49,520 nt of DNA from Nocardia pseudobrasiliensis NBRC 108224 (GCF_001613105.1 NZ_BDBS01000069.1:1-49520), one strand, 5' to 3'. Shown: positions 16,345 to 25,433, counted from the first letter of the stretch. Notes: generated by a model from the sequence alone, not told the origin. A program made the numbers and translations.

Positions 16345-17319
16345 CTAGCGGGCGGGGCCCACCGCGGGTCCGACGTCGAGGGTTCGGATATCGACGGGCT
16401 GACCGCCGCCGGGTGCGGCCGAATATTCGGTGCGCAGAATGCGTCCGTCGCGCAACAGGACCTGTCCGGCCGTCGCGTGCACGGCCGCGGTGGCGCGCGG
16501 ATCCTCCTTCTCGGTGCCCGGATACTGCTGGCAGTCGGTCGTATCGCAGGTCTGGGCATAGGGATAGCGATGTTCGGCCAGGGCGTAGGAGCGGGCGGCG
16601 ACGGCCTGTGCGCGCAGCGCCTCGACTCCGCCGCGATCGGCCCAGTTGGCCTGCATCTCGGCCGGGACGACGCCCAGCAGATAGTCCTCGACATCGACCT
16701 CGTCGACCGTGCGTGGCTCGCCGTTCTCGAGTGTCACCCCGAGCGCGCCGCGGAAGGTCGCGCCGTCGCAGACCTTCAGATGTTCGGCCGCCGGACGGTC
16801 CGAGCCCGGATCGATCGGATAGGCCCAGGGATCGTCGGTCGAACCCTCCCAGACCTTTTCGCCGTCGCAGCCCAGCGTCACCGTGACGTGTGCGCCGCCG
16901 TCCGGAGTCGGGGTCAGATGCGCGGCCTGACCGGCGACCACGCGTCGCCCGGCGACCGCGAGGCCGCTGTCGGAGTACACGTCGAGGGTCTGATTGTCGT
17001 ATACGGTCAGCCGGACGCGGACCGGGGTGGGCGCGATGGTGGCCTCGGTCGCGCCCGGATAGTAGGCCAGGAGAATGCTCTGCGCCGAAGCGCCCGCGGC
17101 CGCTCGTTCCAGCGCGCCGAACTGGCTCATACCCCGGCCGTGACCGGTGGCCGACAGCGGCCGATAGGCGGCCTCGACCGGGCGGATCAGCGGATAGGCC
17201 AGGGTGACGACGATGGTGCCGCCGGTCAGCGCGATCGCGATCCCCGCGATCGCTATTCGTCCGCGCCGTCGCCGACGCCGGCGTAGGTCACCCTCCCGTG
17301 CTGCGGTCGTACCTGCCAT
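16345..17319 (-). CDS. SpoIID/LytB-domain membrane-anchored protein (324 aa)
   Basis: SpoIID-type proteins are murein hydrolases (lytic transglycosylases) or their relatives. After an Arg-rich cytoplasmic stretch (14-21) there is one membrane anchor (about 22-45). Outside it follow GHGRGMSQFGA (59-69), a hallmark of the LytB/SpoIID group, and the SpoIID core VDVEDYLLGVVPAEM (209-222) with the Glu221 equivalent of the catalytic Glu, ALRAQAVAARSYAL (234-247) and CDTTDCQQYPG (258-268) with the paired Cys. The C-terminus ends soon after EYSAAPGGGQP, slightly short for the family. I take ATG 17319, which has GGGGAG at 5 nt, over the ATG at 17349. It is divergent from the amidase gene at 17521, so two wall-acting enzymes share one intergenic region. 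Confidence 0.88.
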   Translation of the reverse strand: MAGTTAAREGDLRRRRRRRGRIAIAGIAIALTGGTIVVTLAYPLIRPVEAAYRPLSATGHGRGMSQFGALERAAAGASAQSILLAYYPGATEATIAPTPVRVRLTVYDNQTLDVYSDSGLAVAGRRVVAGQAAHLTPTPDGGAHVTVTLGCDGEKVWEGSTDDPWAYPIDPGSDRPAAEHLKVCDGATFRGALGVTLENGEPRTVDEVDVEDYLLGVVPAEMQANWADRGGVEALRAQAVAARSYALAEHRYPYAQTCDTTDCQQYPGTEKEDPRATAAVHATAGQVLLRDGRILRTEYSAAPGGGQPVDIRTLDVGPAVGPAR

Positions 17320-17426
17320 GCGGACTCCCCAGGGATGGCGGGGCGGCATGTCCTCCCCGCGTAGCGGCTACCGGAAAGTTACATTTCAGCTATCGCGACT
17401 CTCAGTCTCGAGTGAAGCTTTAGTCT

Positions 17427-17453
17427 TGTGACATTTGTGACTATTGTGACTAT
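17427..17453 (+). promoter_or_regulatory. Three 9-bp direct repeats (TGTGAC...) upstream of the amidase gene
   Basis: TGTGACATT, TGTGACTAT and TGTGACTAT start at 17427, 17436 and 17445, an exact 9-bp period, 68-94 bp before the amidase start. They could be a repeated regulator site or a simple tandem duplication; no binding protein is known. Confidence 0.45.
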
Positions 17454-17520
17454 TGATCCGTCAGGAATCAACCCGCATCGCTGCTGACGGTCGCCGGCTC
17501 TAACCGAATGGGAGACGATC

Positions 17521-19920
17521 GTGCCGTACCGCAGACCGCAACGCTCGTATCTACTACCGGTGGTCACGACCCTCGCGGTCGCGGCGCCCCTGGCGACAAT
17601 CCTGCTCCGGGATTCGCCGGAATACCGGCCGGCGACCGACAGCAACTTAGCCGCGATTCCGGCGCAAATGGCCGAGGTGGCCCTGGCCTCCGCCCCCGAC
17701 GTAATCCTGCCGCTGCGCGAACTGACCGGCCTGGACCTACCCGACCTGCACCTGTCGGACCTGCGCAAAATCCCCCTGCCCCGGGCCATCCCGATCCCCG
17801 CGGGCCTACCCAACCCCCTCGGCGGCGAACTCCCGACCGAGATCCCCCTCCCCCAACTGAACAGCCCCCAATCGGGTTCGACGCCAATGGGTTCCACCCC
17901 CGCGGGCTCAGCACCGGCGGGCTCCCCCACAACACCCGCGGCTCCGGCACCCGCGAACCCCGCACCGGCGGGTTCGGCGATGGGACCCGCACCCGCAGGT
18001 TCCGGACCCGCGAACCCCGCACCCGCGGCTCCGGACCCCGTGAACTCCACTCCGGCAGGTTCGGCGATGGGACCCGCACCCGCAGGTTCCGCGCCCGCGA
18101 ACCCCGCACCCGCGGCTCCGGACCCCGTGAACTCCACTCCGGCAGGTTCGGCGATGGGACCCGCACCCGCAGGTTCCGCGCCCGCGAACCCCGCACCCGC
18201 GGCTCCGGCCCCCGTGAACTCCACTCCGGCGGGCTCGGCCACAACGGGATCCGCGCCCACGGGCGTGGCGATCGCGAGCCCCGCGCCCAATGCCCCGTCT
18301 TTCATTGCGGCACAGAGTGATTCCGGCGATCCGGCCCAGATCCCGGGGGCCGATCCCAATACGCCCGCGCTCACGCCGGGCGCGGTCTCCTCCGATCTGA
18401 CCGACAAGCTCGGGGCCGAGGTCAAGGAGTTGAGCCGGGATACGCCGTTCAGCATGGTCGCGCTCACCTCGAAGGATCTGGCCGGGACCAAATCGCTGGT
18501 GCGGGCGCGTAAGGACGATGGCGGGTGGGGGCCCTGGTACACCACCGATCGGGTGGAGAGCTCGCGCGATGATCACGTCCGAGACGAGAAGACCGGCACC
18601 GAACCGATTTTCGTGGGGAGGACCAAGGCCGTTCAGGTGCTGGTGACGCACAAGGCCGCCGCGGCGGTCCCGCACACCGACGATCCGGCTCAGCTCGCGG
18701 CGGCGGGACTGTCCGCGGTGCTGATCGATCCCGGCCGCGGCGTGGCCGATCGGAATCTGGCCGATGTGGCCCAGGCGCTGCCGGGTAACGGGCCCCAATT
18801 CATCAGCCGGGCGCAGTGGGGCGCGGATGAATCCCTGCGCGACAACTGTCCCGAACAGCAGCCGACCTACGACGACGGCCTCGGCGGAATCACCGTGCAC
18901 CACACCGCCGGTCGCAACGACTACACCCGGGAGGAGTCCGCGGGCATCGTGCGGGCGATCTACTCCTATCACGCGAAGACGTTGGGCTGGTGCGATATCG
19001 GCTACAACGCCCTGGTCGACAAGTACGGCCAGATCTTCGAGGGCCGCTTCGGCGGGATGGACAAGCCGGTGCAGGGCGCGCACGCGGGCGGATTCAACGA
19101 GAACACCTCCGGCGTGGCGATCATGGGCGACTTCCAGACCGAGCCGCCCACCGATGCGGCCGTGGAGGCCGCCGGACAGCTGATCGGCTGGCGGGCCAGG
19201 ATGGCCGGGCTGGATCCCAAGGGCCACACCACGATGTATTCCGAGGGCACCGACTTCACCCCGTATCCGGAAGGCGCCGCGGTGCAACTGCCGATCGTCT
19301 TCGCCCATCGCGACGTGGGCAGCACCACCTGCCCCGGCGACGCCGCGTACGCGCTGATGGATCGCATCCGCGATATCGCCGCCGGGGCGGCGGGCGCACC
19401 CGCGCGCACCGATGTGCGAACCAATGCGGGTGCGAACGAGTCGAAGACGATGCCCTCCCCCGCGCCCGGGACCCGGCAGTCCCAGCGCAGTCAGCCCGAT
19501 CTCGCCGCGCTGGCCACCCTCACCACCCGGATCCTGAATCTGCTGGATCAGAACACGATCGCGAAATACTATGCGGCACAGGGCGGTCCGAACGGCCACC
19601 TGGGCGCGGCCGCATCCGAGCCGATCGCGACCCGCGACGGCGGCCAGTACGTGAAATTCGTCAATGGCTACGTCTACTCCGCACCGGACGGCACCATCAC
19701 CGAGGTGGTCGGCCGCGTCCTCGACCGATTCCTCCAATTGGGCGCGGAGAGCGGCATTCTGGGCCTGCCCGCGAAGAACGCCTATCCGGTGCCCGACGGC
19801 ATGCGGGCGGACTTCCAGTACGGCTCGCTGATCCTCAACACGGCGACGGGCCTGATCACGACGCTGCTGAAGTCCTACAGCGATACCCGCGGCGCGGCCA
19901 CCATTCCCGCGCCGCGATAG
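17521..19920 (+). CDS. Secreted N-acetylmuramoyl-L-alanine amidase (PGRP domain) with Pro/Ala repeats and LGFP repeats
   Basis: This 799-residue protein should cut the bond between N-acetylmuramic acid and L-alanine in peptidoglycan. A hydrophobic N-terminus (about 12-28) is the export signal. Next comes a low-complexity Pro/Ala/Ser linker (about 115-260) with three 29-residue repeats. A PGRP/Amidase_2 domain runs from about 420 to 620 with SRAQWGADE, GITVHHTAGR (zinc ligand His460 or His461), NALVDKYGQIFEGRFGG, and AHRDVGSTTCPGD with His596 and Cys604 as the other zinc ligands. The C-terminus has LGFP-type repeats (YYAAQGGPNGHLGAA, RFLQLGAESGILGLP) that bind the arabinogalactan or mycolate layer in other proteins. 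The position matches Rv3811. GTG 17521 follows GGGAGA. Confidence 0.93.
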   Translation: MPYRRPQRSYLLPVVTTLAVAAPLATILLRDSPEYRPATDSNLAAIPAQMAEVALASAPDVILPLRELTGLDLPDLHLSDLRKIPLPRAIPIPAGLPNPLGGELPTEIPLPQLNSPQSGSTPMGSTPAGSAPAGSPTTPAAPAPANPAPAGSAMGPAPAGSGPANPAPAAPDPVNSTPAGSAMGPAPAGSAPANPAPAAPDPVNSTPAGSAMGPAPAGSAPANPAPAAPAPVNSTPAGSATTGSAPTGVAIASPAPNAPSFIAAQSDSGDPAQIPGADPNTPALTPGAVSSDLTDKLGAEVKELSRDTPFSMVALTSKDLAGTKSLVRARKDDGGWGPWYTTDRVESSRDDHVRDEKTGTEPIFVGRTKAVQVLVTHKAAAAVPHTDDPAQLAAAGLSAVLIDPGRGVADRNLADVAQALPGNGPQFISRAQWGADESLRDNCPEQQPTYDDGLGGITVHHTAGRNDYTREESAGIVRAIYSYHAKTLGWCDIGYNALVDKYGQIFEGRFGGMDKPVQGAHAGGFNENTSGVAIMGDFQTEPPTDAAVEAAGQLIGWRARMAGLDPKGHTTMYSEGTDFTPYPEGAAVQLPIVFAHRDVGSTTCPGDAAYALMDRIRDIAAGAAGAPARTDVRTNAGANESKTMPSPAPGTRQSQRSQPDLAALATLTTRILNLLDQNTIAKYYAAQGGPNGHLGAAASEPIATRDGGQYVKFVNGYVYSAPDGTITEVVGRVLDRFLQLGAESGILGLPAKNAYPVPDGMRADFQYGSLILNTATGLITTLLKSYSDTRGAATIPAPR
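17971..18231 (+). repeat. Three 87-bp tandem repeats inside the amidase gene
   Basis: Units start at 17971, 18058 and 18145 and a diverged fourth begins at 18232. Each encodes a 29-residue block with the pattern GSAMGPAPAGS, PANPAPAAP and PVNSTPA. The near identity at DNA level implies recent in-frame expansion of the linker. Confidence 0.9.
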
Positions 19921-19923
19921 CGC

Positions 19924-20763
19924 TCAGCCCCACCAGCGTTCGAGGACCTGGGCCACGCCGTCGGCGGAGTTGGAGGCGGTGATCTCGTCGGCGGCGGCCC
20001 GCGCCTCGGCGTGGGCGTTGGCCATCGCCACGCCGTGCCCGGCCATGCGCAGCATCGGAACGTCGTTGGGCATATCGCCGAAGGCCACGATCGCGGTGTC
20101 CTGCACGCCGAGGCGTTCGGCGACCACCGCCAGGCCCGCGGCCTTGGTGATACCGGGCGCGGACAGTTCGATCAGCCCGTTATTGGTCGAATAGGTGATG
20201 TCGGCCCGGCCGCGCAACTGCGGTTCCAGCGCCGCGCGCATATCGGCGCTGCTGGCCCCGCGTAACCGGATCAGCATTTTGATCGCGGGCGCCGCGAAGA
20301 CCTCACCCCGCGCCACCTGCGTGTCGTCGGGATTGAGCCAGGCGTGCTCGTACTCCGGCGAACTCACGAACTGCGGTGTGGCCGCATCGTGCGCACTCGC
20401 GCCGACCCGCTCGGCGGCCAGCCCACAACCGGGCAGGATCCGCTCGGCCAGATCCGCGATCCAGGCCAGGCTCTCCGCGTCCAGGGTGGTGCTGTGCAGG
20501 ATGCGATCGGCGGCGCTGTCGTAGATGACCGCACCGTTGCCGCACACGCTCAGCGGCGCGTGTCCCAGCCCCTCGACCACGGGCGCGATCCACCGCGGCG
20601 GCCGCCCGGTGGCCAGGACGAAGGGCACCCCGTCGGCGACCAGCGCGGCCACGGCGGCCCGGGTGCGCGGCGTCACCCGCTCCTGCTCGTCGATCAGCGT
20701 GCCGTCGACGTCGGTGGCCACCATCTTCGGTTTGGACAGGTGCAGACGAGTCACCCATTCCAT
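19924..20763 (-). CDS. HAD-superfamily (Cof-type) phosphatase (279 aa)
   Basis: A haloacid-dehalogenase-like hydrolase of subfamily IIB. Motif I is VATDVDGTLID with Asp18 and Asp20, the second motif lies in FVLATGRPPRW, and motif IV is AFGDMPNDVPML near residue 233, with a cap domain between. Such enzymes dephosphorylate sugar phosphates or similar small molecules in the cytoplasm. The gene has the position of Rv3813c, next to the Rv3811-type amidase. The start is uncertain: ATG 20763 has no well-spaced ribosome site, while GTG 20754 follows AGGATGG. It ends 3 bp before the convergent amidase gene. Confidence 0.9.
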   Translation of the reverse strand: MEWVTRLHLSKPKMVATDVDGTLIDEQERVTPRTRAAVAALVADGVPFVLATGRPPRWIAPVVEGLGHAPLSVCGNGAVIYDSAADRILHSTTLDAESLAWIADLAERILPGCGLAAERVGASAHDAATPQFVSSPEYEHAWLNPDDTQVARGEVFAAPAIKMLIRLRGASSADMRAALEPQLRGRADITYSTNNGLIELSAPGITKAAGLAVVAERLGVQDTAIVAFGDMPNDVPMLRMAGHGVAMANAHAEARAAADEITASNSADGVAQVLERWWG

Positions 20764-20791
20764 CCTGCCGGAAACGCTGCCCGGACCGTAA

Positions 20792-21457
20792 TCACGATTC
20801 GGGGCGACCCCAGGGGTTATCGGTCGGCGCAGGGCCCGGTTGCGGGGCCGGGGGCTGCGGCGACGGCGGTTGACCCGGGTAGGGCTGTGACGGATACGAC
20901 TGTGGCGAATAGGGCGCGCCCGGATATCCGGGCGGATAGGCCCCGGTCGGGCGGTGTGCCAGCCATCGCCCGGTCGCGGGGACCAGGGCGAGGACCAGCG
21001 TCACGACAGGGAAGGCCAATCCGACCAGACCACCCACGGTTCCACCGACCGCACCGGCCGCGGAGTCGAAGGCTCCGGCACTCGCCGACACCGCGACGCC
21101 CACGAGGCCGATCAGAAGCGACAGCACCGTGGCGACCACGATCAGCGACCGCCCGATCGGCTTGCGCAGGAAGATCGCGATCGCACCCCAGGCCAGCAGC
21201 GCGCCGATCACGAATCCCGACACGCCGATCGCCATCAGATAGGACCCGGCCCAACTCCGTGTGTACACACCGGAATCGACGTACTCGCGGCCGAATCCGG
21301 TCGCGCCCAACGCCACATCAACCAGTCCGCCGAGCAGCTCACTCACCGCCCCCAGCGCCGCCAGCACACCCGCGGCAATGGCCGTCCCGCCGCTCGGCGC
21401 GGGTTGCCATGCCTGCGGGTACGGGTCGTAGCCGCCCGGATACTGCGGAAGATTCAT
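20792..21457 (-). CDS. Four-helix membrane protein with proline-rich tail, paralog of 13486 (221 aa)
   Basis: Unknown function. It has a Tyr/Pro-rich cytoplasmic N-terminus (MNLPQYPGGYDPYPQ), a GTAIAAGVLAALG helix, three more hydrophobic segments, then ATGRWLAHRP and a long tail of Pro, Tyr, Ser and Gln. The N-terminal GTAI motif and the GRW motif after the last helix are shared with the 163-residue protein at 13486-13977, so they are paralogs that differ mostly in tail length. It lies 28 bp downstream of the HAD phosphatase start in the opposite reading order (transcribed first), so both may form an operon. Confidence 0.75.
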   Translation of the reverse strand: MNLPQYPGGYDPYPQAWQPAPSGGTAIAAGVLAALGAVSELLGGLVDVALGATGFGREYVDSGVYTRSWAGSYLMAIGVSGFVIGALLAWGAIAIFLRKPIGRSLIVVATVLSLLIGLVGVAVSASAGAFDSAAGAVGGTVGGLVGLAFPVVTLVLALVPATGRWLAHRPTGAYPPGYPGAPYSPQSYPSQPYPGQPPSPQPPAPQPGPAPTDNPWGRPES

Positions 21458-21611
21458 CGATCAGCCCCCTTGTTCGAACCTGAACTTCGTCCGTAACGAT
21501 CGGACCGATGCACGATATCTCCGATTCGGGCATGTCACCCGCCGTGCATAACACGCCACCAACCCCATGTGTCCCTATGATCAGGGGCTAGTAACCGACC
21601 CGAGGGGACCG

Positions 21612-22589
21612 ATGACCGGCTTTCTGCTACGACGTGCGCTGAACTATGTCGTGCTGCTGGTGCTGGCGACGTTCCTGACGTTCAGCCTGGCCTCGTTGAC
21701 CTTTCATCCGCTCGACAGCCTGCAACAGCGCAATCCGCGGCCCCCGCAATCGGTGATCGACGCCAAGGCCGAGGAGCTGCACCTCAACGATCCGATCCCG
21801 CAGCGCTATCTGACCTGGGTCGGCGGCATGGTGCACGGCGACTTCGGCAAGACGCTGGGCGGCCAGCCCGTCAGCGAGGAGCTGCCGCGCCGGATCGGTG
21901 TCAGCCTGCGCCTGTTGATCGTCGGATCGATCGTGGGCACGGTCCTCGGTGTATTGATCGGTGCGGCGGGGGCCATCCGGCAGTACAGATTCAGCGACTA
22001 CTTCACGACGATCGTCTCGCTGCTGATTCTGAGCACCCCCGTGTTCCTACTCGCTACCATCCTGAAATATGGTGCGCTGGAAGTCAACTCCCTGACGGGT
22101 CAGCAGATCTTCCTCTACACCGGCGAAACCTCGGCGAATGCCGTGCACGGACTGTGGAATCAGCTGGTCGACCGCCTCCAGCACATGGTCATACCCAGCC
22201 TCGGCCTGGCCTTGGGCTCGATGGCCAGTTACAGCCGCTACCAACGCAATGCGATGCTCGACGTGCTGCAGAGCGATTTCATCCGCACCGCCCGCGCGAA
22301 GGGGCTCACTCGCAACCGCGCACTGTACAAACACGGCCTGCGCACCGCCCTGATCCCGATGGCCACCCTGTTCGCCTACGGTCTCGGCGCGCTGATCACG
22401 GGCGCGACCTTCACCGAGAAGATCTTCGGCTGGCACGGTGTCGGCGAATGGCTGGTGGACGGCATCAATGCCCAGGACCTCTACATCGTGGCAACGGTCA
22501 CCGCGTTCGCCGGTTTGGTGGTGCTGGTCTCCGGTTTGCTGTCCGATATCGTCTATGCCCTCCTCGATCCCCGGGTGCGTGTGTCATGA
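21612..22589 (+). CDS. oppB: Oligopeptide ABC transporter permease, OppB type
   Basis: First membrane subunit of a peptide importer. The 325-residue product starts at ATG 21612 behind GAGGGGACC. It has the N-terminal FLLRRALNYVVLLVLATFL helix typical of OppB/DppB and six predicted membrane segments. The cytoplasmic EAA loop DFIRTARAKGLTRNRALYKH (about 220-240) contacts the ATPase. The stop overlaps the next permease start as ATGA. Gene order B-C-D-A with a single fused ATPase is as in the M. tuberculosis opp operon (Rv1280c-Rv1283c), but dpp-type substrates cannot be excluded. Confidence 0.9.
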   Translation: MTGFLLRRALNYVVLLVLATFLTFSLASLTFHPLDSLQQRNPRPPQSVIDAKAEELHLNDPIPQRYLTWVGGMVHGDFGKTLGGQPVSEELPRRIGVSLRLLIVGSIVGTVLGVLIGAAGAIRQYRFSDYFTTIVSLLILSTPVFLLATILKYGALEVNSLTGQQIFLYTGETSANAVHGLWNQLVDRLQHMVIPSLGLALGSMASYSRYQRNAMLDVLQSDFIRTARAKGLTRNRALYKHGLRTALIPMATLFAYGLGALITGATFTEKIFGWHGVGEWLVDGINAQDLYIVATVTAFAGLVVLVSGLLSDIVYALLDPRVRVS

Positions 22590-23557
22590 GCGAAGCGGAG
22601 ATCATCGTTCAGGGCGCGCCGGAACCCGCCGCGGCCGGACGCCGGAAACTGGTGTTGCGCCGGTTCCTTCGCAACAAAGCGGCGGTGACGGGCCTGATCG
22701 TCCTGCTGCTCATGCTGATTCTGGCCTTCGCGCTGCCGCCATTGCTGAAATACGACTACGAGCAGCTGGATTACACGGCGTTGCTGAAGCCGCCGAGCCC
22801 GGATCATCCGTTCGGCACCAATCAGATCGGCCAGGACGTCCTCGCCCAGACGCTGCGCGGACTGCAGAAGTCACTGGTGATCGGCTTCAGCGTGGCGATC
22901 TTCACCAGCCTCATCGCCGTGGCGACCGGATCGGTCGCGGGCCTGCTCGGCGGCTGGACCGACCGGGCCATCATGTGGCTGGTCGATCTGCTGCTGGTGG
23001 TGCCCAGCTTCATCGTCGTCGCGATCTTCGCACCGCGCACCAAAGGTAGCGGTTCGATCATCCTGCTGATCGTGCTGCTGGCGGCGTTCAGCTGGATGAT
23101 CAGCGCGCGGATCGTGCGCGGGCTGACCCTGAGCCTGCGCGATCGCGAATTCGTCCGGGCCGCACGGTATATGGGCGCCTCGACCTGGACCGTCATCACC
23201 ACCCACATCGTCCCGAACATCGCCTCGATCCTGATCATCGACACCACGCTCTCGGTCGGTTCGGCGATCATCGCCGAGACGGGCCTGAGCTATCTGGGCT
23301 TCGGCGTACAGCCGCCGGATGTGTCCCTGGGCTCGCTGATCGCCGCGGGCACCAAATCCGCGCTGACCTATCCGTGGCTGTTCCTGTTCTCCGGTGGCCT
23401 GCTGGTGATCACGGTGCTGTGCGCGAATCTGGTCGGCGACGGCCTGCGCGACGCCTTCGATCCGAGCTCCAGGCGAGCGCGGTCGCGGCGTAGGCAAAAC
23501 GACGATCCGCAAGGTCCGGCCGCGGTGCCGACTGATGGAAAGGCCGCCGCAGCATGA
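22586..23557 (+). CDS. oppC: Oligopeptide ABC transporter permease, OppC type
   Basis: Second membrane subunit of the peptide importer (323 aa). The N-terminal RRFLRNKAAVTGLIVLLLML matches the OppC_N region, followed by HPFGTNQIGQDVLAQTLRG, typical of OppC/DppC. The EAA loop is DREFVRAARYMGASTWTVI (about 188-206) and the late GLSYLGFGVQPPDVSLGSL is diagnostic. Charged C-terminus RRARSRRRQNDDPQG is a short extension. Both ends overlap the neighbours by 4 bp (ATGA), so oppB, oppC and the ATPase gene are translationally coupled. Confidence 0.92.
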   Translation: MSEAEIIVQGAPEPAAAGRRKLVLRRFLRNKAAVTGLIVLLLMLILAFALPPLLKYDYEQLDYTALLKPPSPDHPFGTNQIGQDVLAQTLRGLQKSLVIGFSVAIFTSLIAVATGSVAGLLGGWTDRAIMWLVDLLLVVPSFIVVAIFAPRTKGSGSIILLIVLLAAFSWMISARIVRGLTLSLRDREFVRAARYMGASTWTVITTHIVPNIASILIIDTTLSVGSAIIAETGLSYLGFGVQPPDVSLGSLIAAGTKSALTYPWLFLFSGGLLVITVLCANLVGDGLRDAFDPSSRRARSRRRQNDDPQGPAAVPTDGKAAAA

Positions 23558-25404
23558 GTGAGGCGATGCGTGCGACAACCGCACCGCTGCTGGAGGTTTC
23601 GGACCTCCACGTGTCGTTCCCCTCCGAGGAGGGTCGTATCGACGCCGTGCGCGGGGTGAACTACACCGTCGCCGACGGCGAGGTGCTGGCCATCGTGGGT
23701 GAATCCGGTTCGGGTAAATCGGTGTCCTCCCTGGCGGTGATGGGTCTGCTGCCCGATCAGGCGCGGGTGCGCGGGTCGATCCGATTGCGCGGTAAGGAAT
23801 TGCTGGGCATGGGCGATCGCCAGCTGTCCAGCCTGCGCGGCAGCCGGATCAGCATGGTCTTCCAGGATCCGCTCTCCGCGCTTACCCCGGTGTACCGCAT
23901 CGGTGAACAGATCGCCGAAGCCCTGCTGGCCCACGGGAAGATGGGCAAATCCGAGGCCGCGCGTCGGGCGGTGGAGCTGTTGGATCTGGTCGGCATTCCC
24001 GATCCGGAATTGCGCGCCAAGGCATTCCCGCACGAATTCTCCGGCGGTATGCGCCAGCGCGTGGTGATCGCGATGGCCATCGCCAACGATCCGGAACTGA
24101 TCATCTGCGACGAACCGACCACTGCGCTCGACGTCACCGTGCAGAAGCAGATCCTCGGCCTGCTGCGCAAGGCCCGCGACATCACCGGCGCGGGCGTGGT
24201 GATGATCACCCACGATATGGGCATCGCCGCCACCCTGGCCGATCGGGTGGCGGTCATGTACGCCGGGCGAATCGTCGAAACCGCGGGAGCCACCGAACTT
24301 TTCAACTCCCCGCGCATGCCCTACACCGTCGGCCTGCTCGGCTCCATCCCGCGCATGGACGGCCCGCCGCGCGCCCCGCTGATTCCCATCGTCGGCGCGC
24401 CACCGGCCATGCACGCGCTGCCGCCCGGCTGCCCGTTCGCCCCGCGCTGCCCGGTCTCGATCGATGACTGCCGCGCCGCGGAACCACCGCTGCAGGACAC
24501 CAATCCGGGCCATCGCGCCGCGTGTATCCGCACGGCGGAGGTCGGCGCCGACGCGCTGTTCGCCGCCTACCGCCGCGAGATCACCGAGCCGGAACGCGAG
24601 GTCGAGCCGGATCCCCGTGTGGTACTGCGGGTTTCGGGACTGACCAAAACCTTCCCGATCACCTCCGGCGTGGTGTTCAAACGCCGCCAGGGCGAGGTGC
24701 GCGCGGTCGACGGTATCGACTTCGAGGTGCGCGCCGGACGCACCCTGGCGCTGGTCGGCGAGTCGGGTTCGGGTAAATCCACCACGCTGACCCAGATCCT
24801 GGATCTGATCCGGCCGGAGGCGGGCGTCATCGAGGTGCTCGGCCACGACGTGACCACCCTGACCAAGGCGCAGCGCCGCGAGATCCGCCGCAAGATGCAG
24901 ATCGTCTTCCAGGATCCCTCGGCCTCCCTGGATCCGCGCCTGCCCATCTTCGACGCGCTGGCCGAACCGCTGCGGGTCGACGGCCGCTCGCGCGACGAGA
25001 TCCGCAGGCGGGTACCGGAATTGCTGAAGCAGGTCGGCCTGCGCAGTGAACACGCCGACCGCTACCCGGCCGACTTCTCCGGCGGACAGAAACAGCGCAT
25101 CAATATCGCCCGCGCGCTGGCGCTGGATCCGGAACTGCTGGTGCTGGACGAACCGGTGTCCTCGCTGGACGTCTCGATCCAGGCGGGCGTGCTGAATCTG
25201 CTGCGCGAGTTGCAGGCCGAGCGCGGACTGTCGTATCTGTTCGTCTCGCACGATCTGTCGGTGGTGCGCAACCTCGCCCACGACATCGCCGTGATGTATC
25301 GCGGCAAGATCGTCGAATCAGGCCCGGCGGAACAGATTTTCGCCGCTCCCCGCGACGAGTACACCCGCGCCCTCATCGACGCGGTCCCCGTTCCGGTTAA
25401 GTAG
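23554..25404 (+). CDS. oppD: Fused peptide-transporter ATPase (OppD-OppF type, 616 aa)
   Basis: A single chain with two complete ABC domains that powers the peptide importer, corresponding to OppD plus OppF. Domain 1 has Walker A GESGSGKS (49-56), signature FSGGMRQR, Walker B LIICDEPTTALD, and the Cys-rich oligopeptide-transporter C-terminal segment CPFAPRCPVSIDDC that often binds an iron-sulfur cluster or metal. Domain 2 has Walker A GESGSGKS (402-409), signature FSGGQKQR and Walker B LLVLDEPVSSLD. The length equals that of the fused mycobacterial OppD (about 612 aa). The start ATG overlaps the oppC stop. Confidence 0.95.
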   Translation: MSEAMRATTAPLLEVSDLHVSFPSEEGRIDAVRGVNYTVADGEVLAIVGESGSGKSVSSLAVMGLLPDQARVRGSIRLRGKELLGMGDRQLSSLRGSRISMVFQDPLSALTPVYRIGEQIAEALLAHGKMGKSEAARRAVELLDLVGIPDPELRAKAFPHEFSGGMRQRVVIAMAIANDPELIICDEPTTALDVTVQKQILGLLRKARDITGAGVVMITHDMGIAATLADRVAVMYAGRIVETAGATELFNSPRMPYTVGLLGSIPRMDGPPRAPLIPIVGAPPAMHALPPGCPFAPRCPVSIDDCRAAEPPLQDTNPGHRAACIRTAEVGADALFAAYRREITEPEREVEPDPRVVLRVSGLTKTFPITSGVVFKRRQGEVRAVDGIDFEVRAGRTLALVGESGSGKSTTLTQILDLIRPEAGVIEVLGHDVTTLTKAQRREIRRKMQIVFQDPSASLDPRLPIFDALAEPLRVDGRSRDEIRRRVPELLKQVGLRSEHADRYPADFSGGQKQRINIARALALDPELLVLDEPVSSLDVSIQAGVLNLLRELQAERGLSYLFVSHDLSVVRNLAHDIAVMYRGKIVESGPAEQIFAAPRDEYTRALIDAVPVPVK

Positions 25405-25433
25405 TACCCCTGTCCCGACGGAAGGAGCGATCC

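Noticed and set aside
17971..18231. CRISPR-like array
   Set aside because: The repeats are contiguous 87-bp units without spacers and lie in frame inside a gene.
17379..18545. Long minus-strand open frame encoding Gly/Ala/Glu-rich repeats
   Set aside because: It is antisense to the Pro/Ala repeat linker of the amidase; GC-rich 87-bp repeats keep all frames open. It has no ribosome site and no domain.
23368..25281. 637-codon minus-strand open frame
   Set aside because: It lies antisense to the fused ABC ATPase, whose Walker and signature motifs fix the coding strand.
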